NCBI GenBank assembly: GCA_017460665.1
Contig: JAFUAO010000041.1
Location: forward strand, 1-64,000
Source of the DNA: Ruminococcus sp.
GTDB taxonomy: Bacteria > Bacillota > Clostridia > Oscillospirales > Ruminococcaceae
DNA length: 64,000 nt
Direction of reading: 5' to 3'
The notes under the pieces were generated by a model that saw only the letters and a program-made list of their open reading frames with translations, was not told the origin of the DNA and made no database searches. The position numbers were made by a program, and so were the translations under genes. This document shows positions 7,799-16,457 of this stretch, in pieces (the first letter of the stretch is position 1; each line of letters opens with the position of its first letter).

Positions 7799-8101
7799 AT
7801 GATCGATAAAATAAGATCTGACAGTATGGATCTGCTCTTTGAGGCTATCCTTACGCTTGGTTCAGTTGAGGACTGCTATAAATTCTTCGACGACCTCTGT
7901 ACGAGCATCGAGCTCAAATCCTTCGCTCAGCGCCTTCACGTCGCAAGACTGCTGGACGAGCACAGGGTCTATAACAGCATCGTCACCGAGACCGGCGCAA
8001 GCACAGCAACTATCAGCCGTGTCAACCGCTCCCTCAAGGACGGCAACGACGGCTATAATATCGTGTTCGACAGGCTCAAGGAAAAAGGTCTTCTGAAATG
8101 A
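7799..8101 (+). CDS. YerC/YecD-type TrpR-like DNA-binding protein
   Basis: The 100-residue protein matches the TrpR-related YerC/YecD family of Firmicutes: LCTSIELKSFAQRLHVARLLDE, then the helix-turn-helix VYNSIVTETGASTATISRVNR ending with a short amphipathic helix. It is a full-length single domain. The start has GGAG ten bases upstream. Members are small transcription factors of mostly unknown ligand. The gene ends 21 bases before the GH9 cellulase start with no terminator between, so both are probably cotranscribed. The regulator may respond to the state of cellulose use, which is inference from position alone. Confidence 0.85.
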   Translation: MIDKIRSDSMDLLFEAILTLGSVEDCYKFFDDLCTSIELKSFAQRLHVARLLDEHRVYNSIVTETGASTATISRVNRSLKDGNDGYNIVFDRLKEKGLLK

Positions 8102-8122
8102 ACGTTTGAAAGGAAGTATCAC

Positions 8123-10969
8123 ATGAAGAAGTTAGGCTTTTTCAAAAGATCGGCAGCAGCCCTGACTGCGGCTGCAACGATCCTCACGGGGAGCTCCCTG
8201 TCGGCCGGAGCTGCGGTGATCGACCCAGATCATCCCAACAACTACGACAACTTCGCTGAGGCTCTCCAGCTCGCACTTTGCTTCTACGATGCAAATAAGT
8301 GCGGCGATCAGGTAGGCGAGGACGGCTACTATAGCTGGCGTGACGACTGCCATGTAAAGGACGGCGCTATCCCTCTCCAGCCCATGGATCCCATGCCTAC
8401 CGTCAACAGAGGCAAGACCGATGAGGAGCTGGGCGACGGTCAGGGCACCGGCACAGTCGATGAGGGCGAGCATAAGGACGGCGATGACGACCCGGACCTT
8501 TATGTGGGAGTCAATATGTCCCAGAAGTTCATCGATGCCAATAAGGCTGCTCTCGATCCCGACGGCGACGGCTGCGTTGACCTTACAGGCGGCTGGCACG
8601 ACGCCGGAGACCACGTTAAGTTCGGCCTTCCGGGAAGCTATTCCGCCTCTACATTAGGCTGGGGCTATTATGAGTTCCCCGAGGCCTACAGAGAGCTGGA
8701 TCTGGAGGAACACGTCGTTGACGAGCTGCGCTGGATCAATGACTATTTCATGAAGGCCACCTTCCTTGATAAGGACGGAAAGGTAGTTGCTTACTGCTAT
8801 CAGGTGGGCGAGGGCAACAACGACCATAACTATTGGTGCGCTCCTGAGCTCCAGGTAGACGGCACTGTCGTGGCATCATCCTCCTGCGCAGTAAAGCGTC
8901 CTGCTTACTTCGCAACTACTGAGATGCCCGCCTCCGACCAGTGTGCAGGCGCTGCGGCTTCTCTGGCGATAAACTACCTCAACTTCAAGGAGAGCGATCC
9001 GGACTACGCTGCAAAGAGCCTCAAGTACGCAAAGGCACTTTACGAGTTCGCTGTTGAGACCCATACCGAGGAAATGGACGCAGGAGCTACCACTCCTATC
9101 GCCACCAGCCTCGGCTACGACGGCGGCTTCTACACCTCCAGCTACGACTACGACGAGCTGGCTTGGGCAGCCGTTTGGCTCTACTACTGCACAGAGAACT
9201 ACGATTACATCGACGACATCGTTGCTGTTGACGAGACAGTCACCAACGGCAAGGGCGCTCACCCCTACACAGGCTACCTCAAGCGTATCATGTCTGACAC
9301 CGGCAACTGCTGGCAGAACATCTGGGTACACTGCTGGGATACAGTTTGGGGCGGAGTCTTCGCAAAGCTGGCTCCCGTTACCAACACAGCCCGTGACTGG
9401 TACATCTTCCACTGGAACCTTGAGTTCTGGTCAGGCGTCAGCGAGGAGATCGCTGCACAGAAGTCCTCCGAAAAGGGCATCGAGTCCATAGACGAGGAAG
9501 GAAACGTAACATACACCAAGCCCATGAGAGACTGGTATGTTGCAACTACAACTCACAAGTATTTCGGAATGGACGACCTTCTCTGGAATATGCCTATGAC
9601 CTATGACCAGATCAAGGACCTCCCCAATAACGAGCAGGTGAATAACTTCATCGCTACCTCCCCCAACGGCTATGCAGTCGTTGCAGGCTACGGAAGCGCA
9701 CGTTACAATACCGCCGCAGGCCTCCAGGCCATGGTCTACACAAAGGAGACCGGCGATATGACCTTCGCTCTTTGGGCAAAGGATCAGATGGAGTACATCT
9801 TAGGCGACAACCCCATGGGCTACGCCTATGAGGTAGGCTATGAGAACAGCTATGCTTCTCTGCCTCACCACCGTTCATCTCACTGCTCCGCAAAGCAGAG
9901 CATGGACGACCCGATCAATCAGGTACACACTCTTTGGGGAGCTCTGGTAGGCGGTCCTGACCTTCATGATTACCACCTTGATATGACCAAGGAGTATATC
10001 TACAACGAGGTAACTGACGACTACAACGCTGCATTCTGCGGCGACCTTGCAGGACTTTACCAGTTCTTCGGAGCTGAGGGCAAGGAGCTCGCTGACAAGA
10101 ACTACGTTATCCCCGATTTCGATATGTCCAAGAACGCAAAGGCCGGCTTCGATCAGGTGGACGAGAACGGCGATCCCCTCCCCGTTGGGCTTTATGTTGC
10201 CGGCGGTAAGAACCAGGAGCAGGAGGACAGCGTCCAGCTCAAGCTGGTAGTCTACAACAGGACTATCGATCCGCCTAAGTTCGAGAGCGACCTGAGAGCA
10301 AGATACTATTTCAACATCAGCGAGGTCAGCGATATAGACCAGCTCATGCCGATCCGTATCGACTACGATCAGGAGAAGAGCTTCACTGACGGCAAGAACG
10401 AGGCGATCCTCACAGGTCCCGTGAAGTACGACGACAACGGCACCTATTATGTGGAGATCGCATGGGAGAACTGCGATTTCTACGGAAGCCGTGTATACCA
10501 GTTCTGCCTGGGCTATGAGATGGACGAGGAGTACAATAAGCAGAAGTGGGACTCCGCCAACGATTACAGCTACGCAGACCTTGTTTCCTTTGCAGACGAC
10601 AACGATGCCGCTGCTATCACTGACAAGATCACACTTTACGCAGACGGCAAGCTGGTTTGGGGAACTGAGCCAGACGGTACGACTCCCGATGACGAGCCGA
10701 TCCCGACAACTGAGGCCGATTGGGGCGATGCGAACGTTGACGGAAAGGTAGACCTGAACGATGCAGTTGCAGTCCTCCAGGCCGTTGCTCTCCCTGCAAA
10801 GTACCCCCTCAAGGAGCAGGGTGCTATCAACGCAGATGTTGTTGACAACGGCACCAGCGGCGTTACCGGAAAGGACGCCCTGTCTATCCAGATGTACGAC
10901 GCAAAGATGTTCGCCGCCAGCGCTTGGCCTATGACCAGTGCGGCTATGGATAAGCTCTACAAAAAGTAA
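8123..10969 (+). CDS. GH9 cellulase with CBM3c-like module and dockerin
   Basis: The 948-residue secreted endoglucanase would be attached to the cellulosome. Order: signal peptide (1-31), GH9 (alpha/alpha)6 barrel (about 40-655), CBM3c-like beta-sandwich (about 690-845) and type-I dockerin (867-935). Catalytic features are visible: WHDAGDH with Asp160/Asp163, the PHHRSSH motif (His582, His583, Arg584) and the acid Glu629 in YNEVTDDYNAAF. The first dockerin calcium loop reads GDANVDGKVDLNDA; the second (NADVVDNGTSGVTGKDAL) is looser, as in other ruminococcal dockerins. An insertion (about 75-145) rich in Asp/Gly splits the usual N-terminal part of the barrel. A GH9-CBM3c pair usually acts processively. 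The gene follows the YerC-like regulator in the same operon. Confidence 0.95.
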   Translation: MKKLGFFKRSAAALTAAATILTGSSLSAGAAVIDPDHPNNYDNFAEALQLALCFYDANKCGDQVGEDGYYSWRDDCHVKDGAIPLQPMDPMPTVNRGKTDEELGDGQGTGTVDEGEHKDGDDDPDLYVGVNMSQKFIDANKAALDPDGDGCVDLTGGWHDAGDHVKFGLPGSYSASTLGWGYYEFPEAYRELDLEEHVVDELRWINDYFMKATFLDKDGKVVAYCYQVGEGNNDHNYWCAPELQVDGTVVASSSCAVKRPAYFATTEMPASDQCAGAAASLAINYLNFKESDPDYAAKSLKYAKALYEFAVETHTEEMDAGATTPIATSLGYDGGFYTSSYDYDELAWAAVWLYYCTENYDYIDDIVAVDETVTNGKGAHPYTGYLKRIMSDTGNCWQNIWVHCWDTVWGGVFAKLAPVTNTARDWYIFHWNLEFWSGVSEEIAAQKSSEKGIESIDEEGNVTYTKPMRDWYVATTTHKYFGMDDLLWNMPMTYDQIKDLPNNEQVNNFIATSPNGYAVVAGYGSARYNTAAGLQAMVYTKETGDMTFALWAKDQMEYILGDNPMGYAYEVGYENSYASLPHHRSSHCSAKQSMDDPINQVHTLWGALVGGPDLHDYHLDMTKEYIYNEVTDDYNAAFCGDLAGLYQFFGAEGKELADKNYVIPDFDMSKNAKAGFDQVDENGDPLPVGLYVAGGKNQEQEDSVQLKLVVYNRTIDPPKFESDLRARYYFNISEVSDIDQLMPIRIDYDQEKSFTDGKNEAILTGPVKYDDNGTYYVEIAWENCDFYGSRVYQFCLGYEMDEEYNKQKWDSANDYSYADLVSFADDNDAAAITDKITLYADGKLVWGTEPDGTTPDDEPIPTTEADWGDANVDGKVDLNDAVAVLQAVALPAKYPLKEQGAINADVVDNGTSGVTGKDALSIQMYDAKMFAASAWPMTSAAMDKLYKK

Positions 10970-11021
10970 GCGGATACAGGCTCTGGAGAGCGCAGCAGCT
11001 CTCCGGGAGCTGTAATGCGGA

Positions 11022-11052
11022 AAAAGCCCCGGGACTAAGTCTCGGGGCTTTC
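11022..11052. terminator. Bidirectional terminator between GH9 and HAD genes
   Basis: AAAGCCCCGGGACT and AGTCTCGGGGCTTT form a long stem with A and T flanks. It serves the plus-strand cellulase and the minus-strand HAD gene. Confidence 0.85.
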
Positions 11053-11053
11053 C

Positions 11054-11842
11054 TTATACCAGGCCGAAATGCTCGAGGGCGTTCCAGATGCCGTCCTCTT
11101 CGATGGGGTCAGTTATGTAGGAAACATAGGGGTGGATCCGCTCAGCGCCGCCCATTGCGATGCTGTGTGGAACGGCCTCCAGCATGGGGAGGTCGTTGGG
11201 GCTGTCGCCGATAGCGTAGGCGTTCTCCAGCTCGATACCCAGCCGGTCAAGGATAGCGGTTATTGCAGTCGCCTTGGAGAAGCCCTTGGGCACGTTCTCG
11301 TAGAAGCCGCCGCCACGGTCGATGATGTCGAAATACCGGCCGATCTCACTGCGGAATAGCTCCATGTCGCAGCCGGGGTTTTCCCAGACGACGAATTTGT
11401 CGAAGCTGAAATCCGGGTCGGGGACCCTCCGTGAAACGTCGATCCCGGCGGAGACGAAGTTGTCAAGGAACCATTTCAGGTCGTCGCTCATGGGAGCCCT
11501 GTCCTCGAAAAAGTAGCCGTCCCTCCGCTCATAGACCGGCGTCACACCGCAGCTCAGGAGGACCTGAGCGATCCTGCGGCAGAACTCCTGGGGCTGGGTC
11601 TCGTACAGGAGGACCTGTCCGGCGTACTCAATGTAGGTGCCGCAGCCCAGAAGGTAGCCGTCGAAGCCCAGCTCCCGGATCTTGGGGAGGATATTGAATT
11701 CGGTACGGCCGGAGTTTATGAAGGTCAGGTTGCCCAGCTCCCGGGTCCGAGCGATGGCACGGCGGGTGCTTTCAGGAATGAGCATACGGGCGTCCTCGGT
11801 GATGAGGGTGCCGTCGATATCGAAGAAAATAACGGAAGGCAT
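11054..11842 (-). CDS. Cof-type HAD-IIB family phosphatase
   Basis: The 262-residue protein starts at the ATG at 11840-11842 (MPSVIFFDIDGTLI) with AAAGGAG upstream. Motif I DIDGT provides the nucleophile Asp8 and acid Asp10; motif II is INSGR; the conserved Lys is in PKGFSKATAI; motif IV is GDSPNDLPML. The cap between motifs II and III is of type IIB. Such enzymes dephosphorylate sugar phosphates or flavin/vitamin phosphates; the substrate is not predictable. It has its own strong promoter and faces the GH9 gene tail to tail. Confidence 0.93.
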   Translation of the reverse strand: MPSVIFFDIDGTLITEDARMLIPESTRRAIARTRELGNLTFINSGRTEFNILPKIRELGFDGYLLGCGTYIEYAGQVLLYETQPQEFCRRIAQVLLSCGVTPVYERRDGYFFEDRAPMSDDLKWFLDNFVSAGIDVSRRVPDPDFSFDKFVVWENPGCDMELFRSEIGRYFDIIDRGGGFYENVPKGFSKATAITAILDRLGIELENAYAIGDSPNDLPMLEAVPHSIAMGGAERIHPYVSYITDPIEEDGIWNALEHFGLV

Positions 11843-11876
11843 GGCGGAGCTCCTTTTAGAAAAATGTTGCATACTA

Positions 11877-11905
11877 ATGATACAACATTGACGAAGGATC
11901 GTCAA
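11877..11905 (-). promoter_or_regulatory. Promoter of the HAD phosphatase gene
   Basis: On the minus strand, TTGACG (11900-11905), 17 bases, TATCAT (11877-11882). Confidence 0.75.
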
Positions 11906-11972
11906 GCTCCCGGCAGGGCGTAAAAACGAGGCCTCCGTTTTTTGTGTGGAATGACTAAATTTCGCTGCGCTG

Positions 11973-12001
11973 TTGACAAATATCGCAACAAAGATTATAA
12001 T
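11973..12001 (+). promoter_or_regulatory. Promoter of the secreted GH-A-like hydrolase gene
   Basis: TTGACA (11973-11978), 17 bases, TATAAT (11996-12001), a perfect consensus. Confidence 0.85.
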
Positions 12002-12053
12002 AATATTATGGGAAAATATTGTCAGCTACGCTTTGACATAACAGGAGGTAATC

Positions 12054-14657
12054 ATGGATCTGAAAAAAACACTGGCGGCGGTCTGCGCTGCCTCGCTCCT
12101 TTCCACGGGAGCCTTCACCGGAGCAGTCTCCGCAGAGGAGAAAACTCCTCATCTTCTCGATGTCTCGCAGTTCGTGGTGCAGGACGAGAACATGGTCTAC
12201 ATCGGTGCCAGCTACCTTAGGGACGCTTCCTACCTCTTCGATGAGCAGGACAAGGTGCCGGAGTCTGCTGAGTCGCCTACAGTTTCCTCGGAGGTGCTGA
12301 AGGAGACCTCTAAGGCCAACTGGACCCCGAACCAGCAAATGGCCTACGGTCCGGCCCAGTTCTACATCGACATGGGGGCCAACTACGTCATCACGGGGAT
12401 CGCCTTCCTCGACACCAACGGGACTCCCACATGGACCGTTTCTGACGGCGAGCCCTTCGCTTGGAACGACATCGCCACCGTGAACATGGACAGCTATAAC
12501 TGGTGGAGGGCCGTGACCTTCGACGACCCAAAGCCCACACGCTATCTCCATTTCAGCTCTGACTACTGCGACAGCGGCGTCAGCGAGTTGGCCATATACG
12601 GCTATAAGGAGTCCGAGCTCTCCTCGGACCAGATCAAGAAGACCTCTGCCAAGTCCAAGGAGATCACGATCCCGACACGGCTGGACGCAGGGAAGGCCTT
12701 CGGCTTCAACGCCTTCATCGACGACCCCATGACCTCGATCATGGCTGCCGGGAACGTCCGGGAGTACCACAACCTGAGCTGGCTGATCGACAGCTCAGGC
12801 AAGGTGAAGTTCACCCAAGGGACCTGGGGCGATATGGACTCCTACTACACTGCAATGAAGGAGCAGGACATCGACATCATACCCTGCTTCCAGGGAGGCA
12901 ACGCCTACATCTACGGGGAGGACAAATATCCCGAGATAGCGGCTCCCAAGGATGCAGACACTCTTGACCCGAAGAGCTACATGATCCATGCTCAGGCCAT
13001 GTATCAGGTGGCAGCACGCTACGGCAGCAATAAGGACATCGACCTGTCCACGCTGAACATCACCGACGCTCAGGAGCCGAAGGTGGGCATGGGCCTGCTG
13101 ACGGCGCTGGAGAACTCCAACGAGCCCAACAAGAACTGGAGCGGAAAGGCCAGCTATTACACTCCCTACGAGCTGGCAGCGATGTGCTCTGCCGACTACG
13201 ACGGCCACGAGGGGACTATCCCCAACGCCGGAGTGAAGGCTGCCGACCCGGAATTCAAGCTGGCCATGGGCGGACTTGTGGGATACTCCACGATCATCCA
13301 GTACCTAGACCAGATGAAGCAGTGGTTCGACTACAACCGCAAGGACGGACAGTTCGCCGTGGACATCATCAACGTCCACATCGGCGCCGGGTCCAACCCG
13401 ATCGAGGACAGCTCCCTTGGAGAGACTGTCCATAAGCTGAAGGAGTGGATAAACGAGAACGCTCCTGGCACTGAGCTTTGGATCTCAGAATTCGAGGTGC
13501 CTATGACCGACTGCGAGGTGGAGGGCGTCGATGACCACGACAACGAGGAGTATCAGCTCCGCTACGCCGAGAGAGTCGCCAGGACATACCTGACAGCCTA
13601 CGCCGCAGGAGCCGACCGGATCACAAAGTTCCAGCTCCGTGACGAGGGCGAGGGCGTTTACTACAACTCCGGCCTTGTGGGACAGAAGGGGAGCTGGAAG
13701 AAAAAGCTGGCATGGTACTACCTCTCCTGCATGAACAGCGTTCTGGAGGGGACCGTTTACCCGGGCGTCTACAAGAAGAGCTCCGATCTGTGTCAAATGG
13801 AGTTTTACAAAATGGCAGGCGACACCGTCAGGGAGGATATAGAGTGCATCTACTACCCCACTAATACCGGAAAGATCGGCAAGGAGACCATCTCCGCCGG
13901 CAGCTATAGCTACGCATACCTGACAGTTCCCGAAATGGGGATTGCTGAGGGAAAGACAACAGAGCTGGCTGTTAAGGACGGCAAGGTCACTGTTGAGGTG
14001 AGCGAAACACCGGTATTCGTGACCTTCACTAACTCTCCCAAGACGGTCCTCAACGGCAGGAACAGCATGATTCGCCCGTCGCTGATCGCTATGAACGAGG
14101 ACAAGTCCGGCGAGACCTGCGACCTGACCGCAGCTCCCAAGGACTCGGCTCTGGACCAGTTCTACCGTATGTTCGACGAGCCCGACACCATGCCTGACCC
14201 GATCTACGGCGACACCGATGGCATGGAGACGCCCTCCACCAACTCCAACCAGTCAAATGCGGTGGAGTACGCCTTCTTCGACAAGGAGTACGTTTTCAAC
14301 GGCTTTGCGGTGTATGACACCTACGGCACAGGCGGGATCTCGGTCTACGACGCCCATACCGATGAGCTGCTGTGGTCCAGTGATCTGGGAGGCTATATGT
14401 ACCGTGCAGTTACCCTGACGGCGGACTCAGCTCCCACGGACTGCCTGCGTATCGAGCGCAAGGGCGGCGACATGAACGAGCTTGCCCTTTACGGCTATGA
14501 AGCGCCGGAGCGCCACGACTGGGACGTTGACAAAAACGGCGTTTGGAACACCTTCGACCTGATCCTGATGCGTCAGGAGGTGGCCGAGGATACAGGGAAT
14601 TACAACACCTCAGACCTTATCGGCCTTGGAGACTTCCTCCTTGGCAGGACAAAATAA
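12054..14657 (+). CDS. Secreted clan GH-A-like glycoside hydrolase with flanking discoidin-like domains
   Basis: The 867-residue exported protein starts at MDLKKTLAAVC with GGAGG upstream and has a signal peptide (1-27). A beta-sandwich with F5/8C (discoidin)-like pattern (about 35-195, ending in SELAIYGYK) precedes a TIM-barrel-like catalytic region (about 215-575). Two conserved carboxylates stand out: Glu357 in ENSNEPN (acid/base type, after a beta-strand) and Glu479 in LWISEFEVP (nucleophile type), the spacing expected for clan GH-A. A second discoidin-like domain (about 685-815) ends in the matching NELALYGYE. The last 45 residues (DVDKNGVWNTFDLILMRQEV, then a second partial loop) look like a degenerate dockerin. 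I cannot assign a CAZy family; GH39-, GH5- or GH86-like proteins are the closest by motif. Confidence 0.75.
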   Translation: MDLKKTLAAVCAASLLSTGAFTGAVSAEEKTPHLLDVSQFVVQDENMVYIGASYLRDASYLFDEQDKVPESAESPTVSSEVLKETSKANWTPNQQMAYGPAQFYIDMGANYVITGIAFLDTNGTPTWTVSDGEPFAWNDIATVNMDSYNWWRAVTFDDPKPTRYLHFSSDYCDSGVSELAIYGYKESELSSDQIKKTSAKSKEITIPTRLDAGKAFGFNAFIDDPMTSIMAAGNVREYHNLSWLIDSSGKVKFTQGTWGDMDSYYTAMKEQDIDIIPCFQGGNAYIYGEDKYPEIAAPKDADTLDPKSYMIHAQAMYQVAARYGSNKDIDLSTLNITDAQEPKVGMGLLTALENSNEPNKNWSGKASYYTPYELAAMCSADYDGHEGTIPNAGVKAADPEFKLAMGGLVGYSTIIQYLDQMKQWFDYNRKDGQFAVDIINVHIGAGSNPIEDSSLGETVHKLKEWINENAPGTELWISEFEVPMTDCEVEGVDDHDNEEYQLRYAERVARTYLTAYAAGADRITKFQLRDEGEGVYYNSGLVGQKGSWKKKLAWYYLSCMNSVLEGTVYPGVYKKSSDLCQMEFYKMAGDTVREDIECIYYPTNTGKIGKETISAGSYSYAYLTVPEMGIAEGKTTELAVKDGKVTVEVSETPVFVTFTNSPKTVLNGRNSMIRPSLIAMNEDKSGETCDLTAAPKDSALDQFYRMFDEPDTMPDPIYGDTDGMETPSTNSNQSNAVEYAFFDKEYVFNGFAVYDTYGTGGISVYDAHTDELLWSSDLGGYMYRAVTLTADSAPTDCLRIERKGGDMNELALYGYEAPERHDWDVDKNGVWNTFDLILMRQEVAEDTGNYNTSDLIGLGDFLLGRTK

Positions 14658-14662
14658 AACTA

Positions 14663-14694
14663 AGCCGTCCGGAGAGATACCGGACGGCTTTTTC
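14663..14694. terminator. Terminator between the GH-A-like gene and the dockerin protein gene
   Basis: AGCCGTCCGG, loop AGAGATA, CCGGACGGCT, followed by TTTTT on the plus strand. It sits between converging genes. Confidence 0.88.
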
Positions 14695-14697
14695 GTC

Positions 14698-15618
14698 TTA
14701 GTTATTGTATTCAAGGAATGAGACCGGATCCTCTGTCGACATCACATAGGCGTAGTAAACAAGGATATTCGATGCGTCAGTTGAGTCGATGATCCTGTCG
14801 TGGTCAGTGTCGGCGGCGAACCTCCCCCGGTCGTCGAGAGTGCTCTCCTGTCCGGTCTGCAAGGCTGCATATTCCACCAAAACGTCGGAGGCGTCGGAGG
14901 AATCCACGAAGCCGTCACCGTTCACGTCGCCCTCGATGCCGCTTATGCGGATCGTCATGTCCTCCACGATCGGATCCCGTTTGAGAGAGGTGCCGTCCTC
15001 ACGGTAAAGGTTCGCCTCGCTGACCCTCTGATCGGCATAGTCCTCGGCCTCGGTGAGGAAGTGTATGGTATGGTAGCCGTAGGTCAGCTCAGAGCTGATA
15101 CTTGCCGTAAAATGTGTGAGCGGGTACTGATCCGTAGGGTCGCAGTAGGGGATCATAGGCAGCATTGTTTTGGTCTGGGGCTCGTAATATTGATAGATGA
15201 CAGAGCAGGCCATCGTGTTGTAATTATCATCTGTGCGTATGGAAACGCTGTAGGTGTTGTTTGTGATAGTGCCGTCCTCCTTCAGCGTGGAGTAGGCGTA
15301 GATCTCGTCACCGGTGCTGGGGTCGTAAAGGTCCTTGAGCTTGATCAAAGGATCCGAGCACTTCCATTTCGGTGAGATCCAAAAGGCTCTCTTCGAGAGA
15401 TCCAGTGAGTAAACATCGACTCTCAGATCAAGGCCTTCCTCCGGTATATCCGAGGCAAGGATCACGGTGTCGCCGGTCTTTTCGTCCAGCACTGCGCTGT
15501 TTGCCCTAAAGTAGAAGGTAGGGGAGTAGGTGTCGTAGTTTTCAGCCTTTGCTGCCAGCGGCAGAGCAGAGAGTGCTGCGAGCAGAGCTGCGGTGGCTGC
15601 TGAGATAGTTTTTTTCAT
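14698..15618 (-). CDS. Secreted dockerin-bearing protein of unknown function
   Basis: The 306-residue protein has a signal peptide (1-25), an all-beta domain of about 190 residues (TYSPTFYFRANSAVL ... ASISSELTYGYHTIHF) and a C-terminal dockerin (about 232-297). The dockerin has two clear calcium loops, GDVNGDGFVDSSDASDVL and DTDHDRIIDSTDASNILV, and is symmetric, unlike the LNDAV type elsewhere in this window. The N-terminal domain shows no catalytic motif I recognise; a cohesin-like or structural beta-sandwich is possible. It may be a small cellulosomal adaptor or binding subunit. It has a consensus promoter. Confidence 0.7.
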   Translation of the reverse strand: MKKTISAATAALLAALSALPLAAKAENYDTYSPTFYFRANSAVLDEKTGDTVILASDIPEEGLDLRVDVYSLDLSKRAFWISPKWKCSDPLIKLKDLYDPSTGDEIYAYSTLKEDGTITNNTYSVSIRTDDNYNTMACSVIYQYYEPQTKTMLPMIPYCDPTDQYPLTHFTASISSELTYGYHTIHFLTEAEDYADQRVSEANLYREDGTSLKRDPIVEDMTIRISGIEGDVNGDGFVDSSDASDVLVEYAALQTGQESTLDDRGRFAADTDHDRIIDSTDASNILVYYAYVMSTEDPVSFLEYNN

Positions 15619-15656
15619 AGTTCTTCCTTTCTGAGGGAGCGTCCTGTCATAGTTAT

Positions 15657-15685
15657 ATTATAGCATTTTCATGCACTTCTGTCAA
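15657..15685 (-). promoter_or_regulatory. Promoter of the 306-residue dockerin protein gene
   Basis: On the minus strand, TTGACA (15680-15685), 17 bases, TATAAT (15657-15662). Confidence 0.85.
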
Positions 15686-15710
15686 TGCGGATATTGCGGT
15701 AATTCTTGGA

Positions 15711-16457
15711 TCAGCCCTTCTGCTTTTTCAGTCCGGAGCGGATCCCCTTCATGATCAGGTCACGGGCACGGACCGCCTCCTCCTTAGTCAGGGGAGGGGT
15801 GCCCTCCAGCGGATAGCTGATGCCGAGCTGACGGTATTTTTCCCTCCCCATATCGTGGTAGGGGAGCACGTCAAGGGCCTTTAGGGTCCTCAGGGTAGAG
15901 AGGAACTCTCCCAGAGCCGTCAGCTCCTCCTCACCGTCAGTGATCCCCGGCACCACCACATGGCGGATCCAGAGGGGTATCCCGAGGCTGCTGACGTGCC
16001 GTGCAAAGTCGAGGATATGGCTGTTGGAGACCCCCGTCAGCTCCCGGTGGGCCTCCGGGTCGATGTGCTTTATGTCCAGCATCACAAGGTCGGTGTATCG
16101 CAGTACATCGCCGATCTTACCGCTGGCAGAGCTCCCCCAGGGTCCTGCCGAGGTGTCAAGGCAGGTGTGGATCCCTTGTGCCTTGGCCTTGGAGAAGAGC
16201 TCCGCAAGGAACTCCGGCTGGGCAAGGGGCTCGCCGCCGGTGGCAGTTATACCGCCGGACCGGAGGAATTCCTTGTAGGAGCTGTACTCCTCAAGGAGCT
16301 CCTCCGCCGTGACCTCCCGTCCGCCGGAAAAGTCCCAAGTATCTGGGTTATGGCAGTATTTGCACCTGAGAGGGCAGCCCTGAAAGAACACCACGAAGCG
16401 GACTCCCGGGCCGTCAACAGTGCCGAAGCTCTCGGTGGAATGGATCCTTCCCTTCAT
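15711..16457 (-). CDS. pflA: Pyruvate formate-lyase activating enzyme
   Basis: This radical SAM enzyme installs the glycyl radical on pyruvate formate-lyase, a central step of anaerobic acetyl-CoA and formate production. The [4Fe-4S]-binding CX3CX2C motif reads GCPLRCKYCHNPDTW at about residues 29-43, and GGEPLAQPEF is the SAM-binding glycine motif. The 248-residue length is normal. The ATG overlaps the stop codon of cca as ATGA, so translation is probably coupled. No pfl structural gene is present in the window. Confidence 0.95.
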   Translation of the reverse strand: MKGRIHSTESFGTVDGPGVRFVVFFQGCPLRCKYCHNPDTWDFSGGREVTAEELLEEYSSYKEFLRSGGITATGGEPLAQPEFLAELFSKAKAQGIHTCLDTSAGPWGSSASGKIGDVLRYTDLVMLDIKHIDPEAHRELTGVSNSHILDFARHVSSLGIPLWIRHVVVPGITDGEEELTALGEFLSTLRTLKALDVLPYHDMGREKYRQLGISYPLEGTPPLTKEEAVRARDLIMKGIRSGLKKQKG

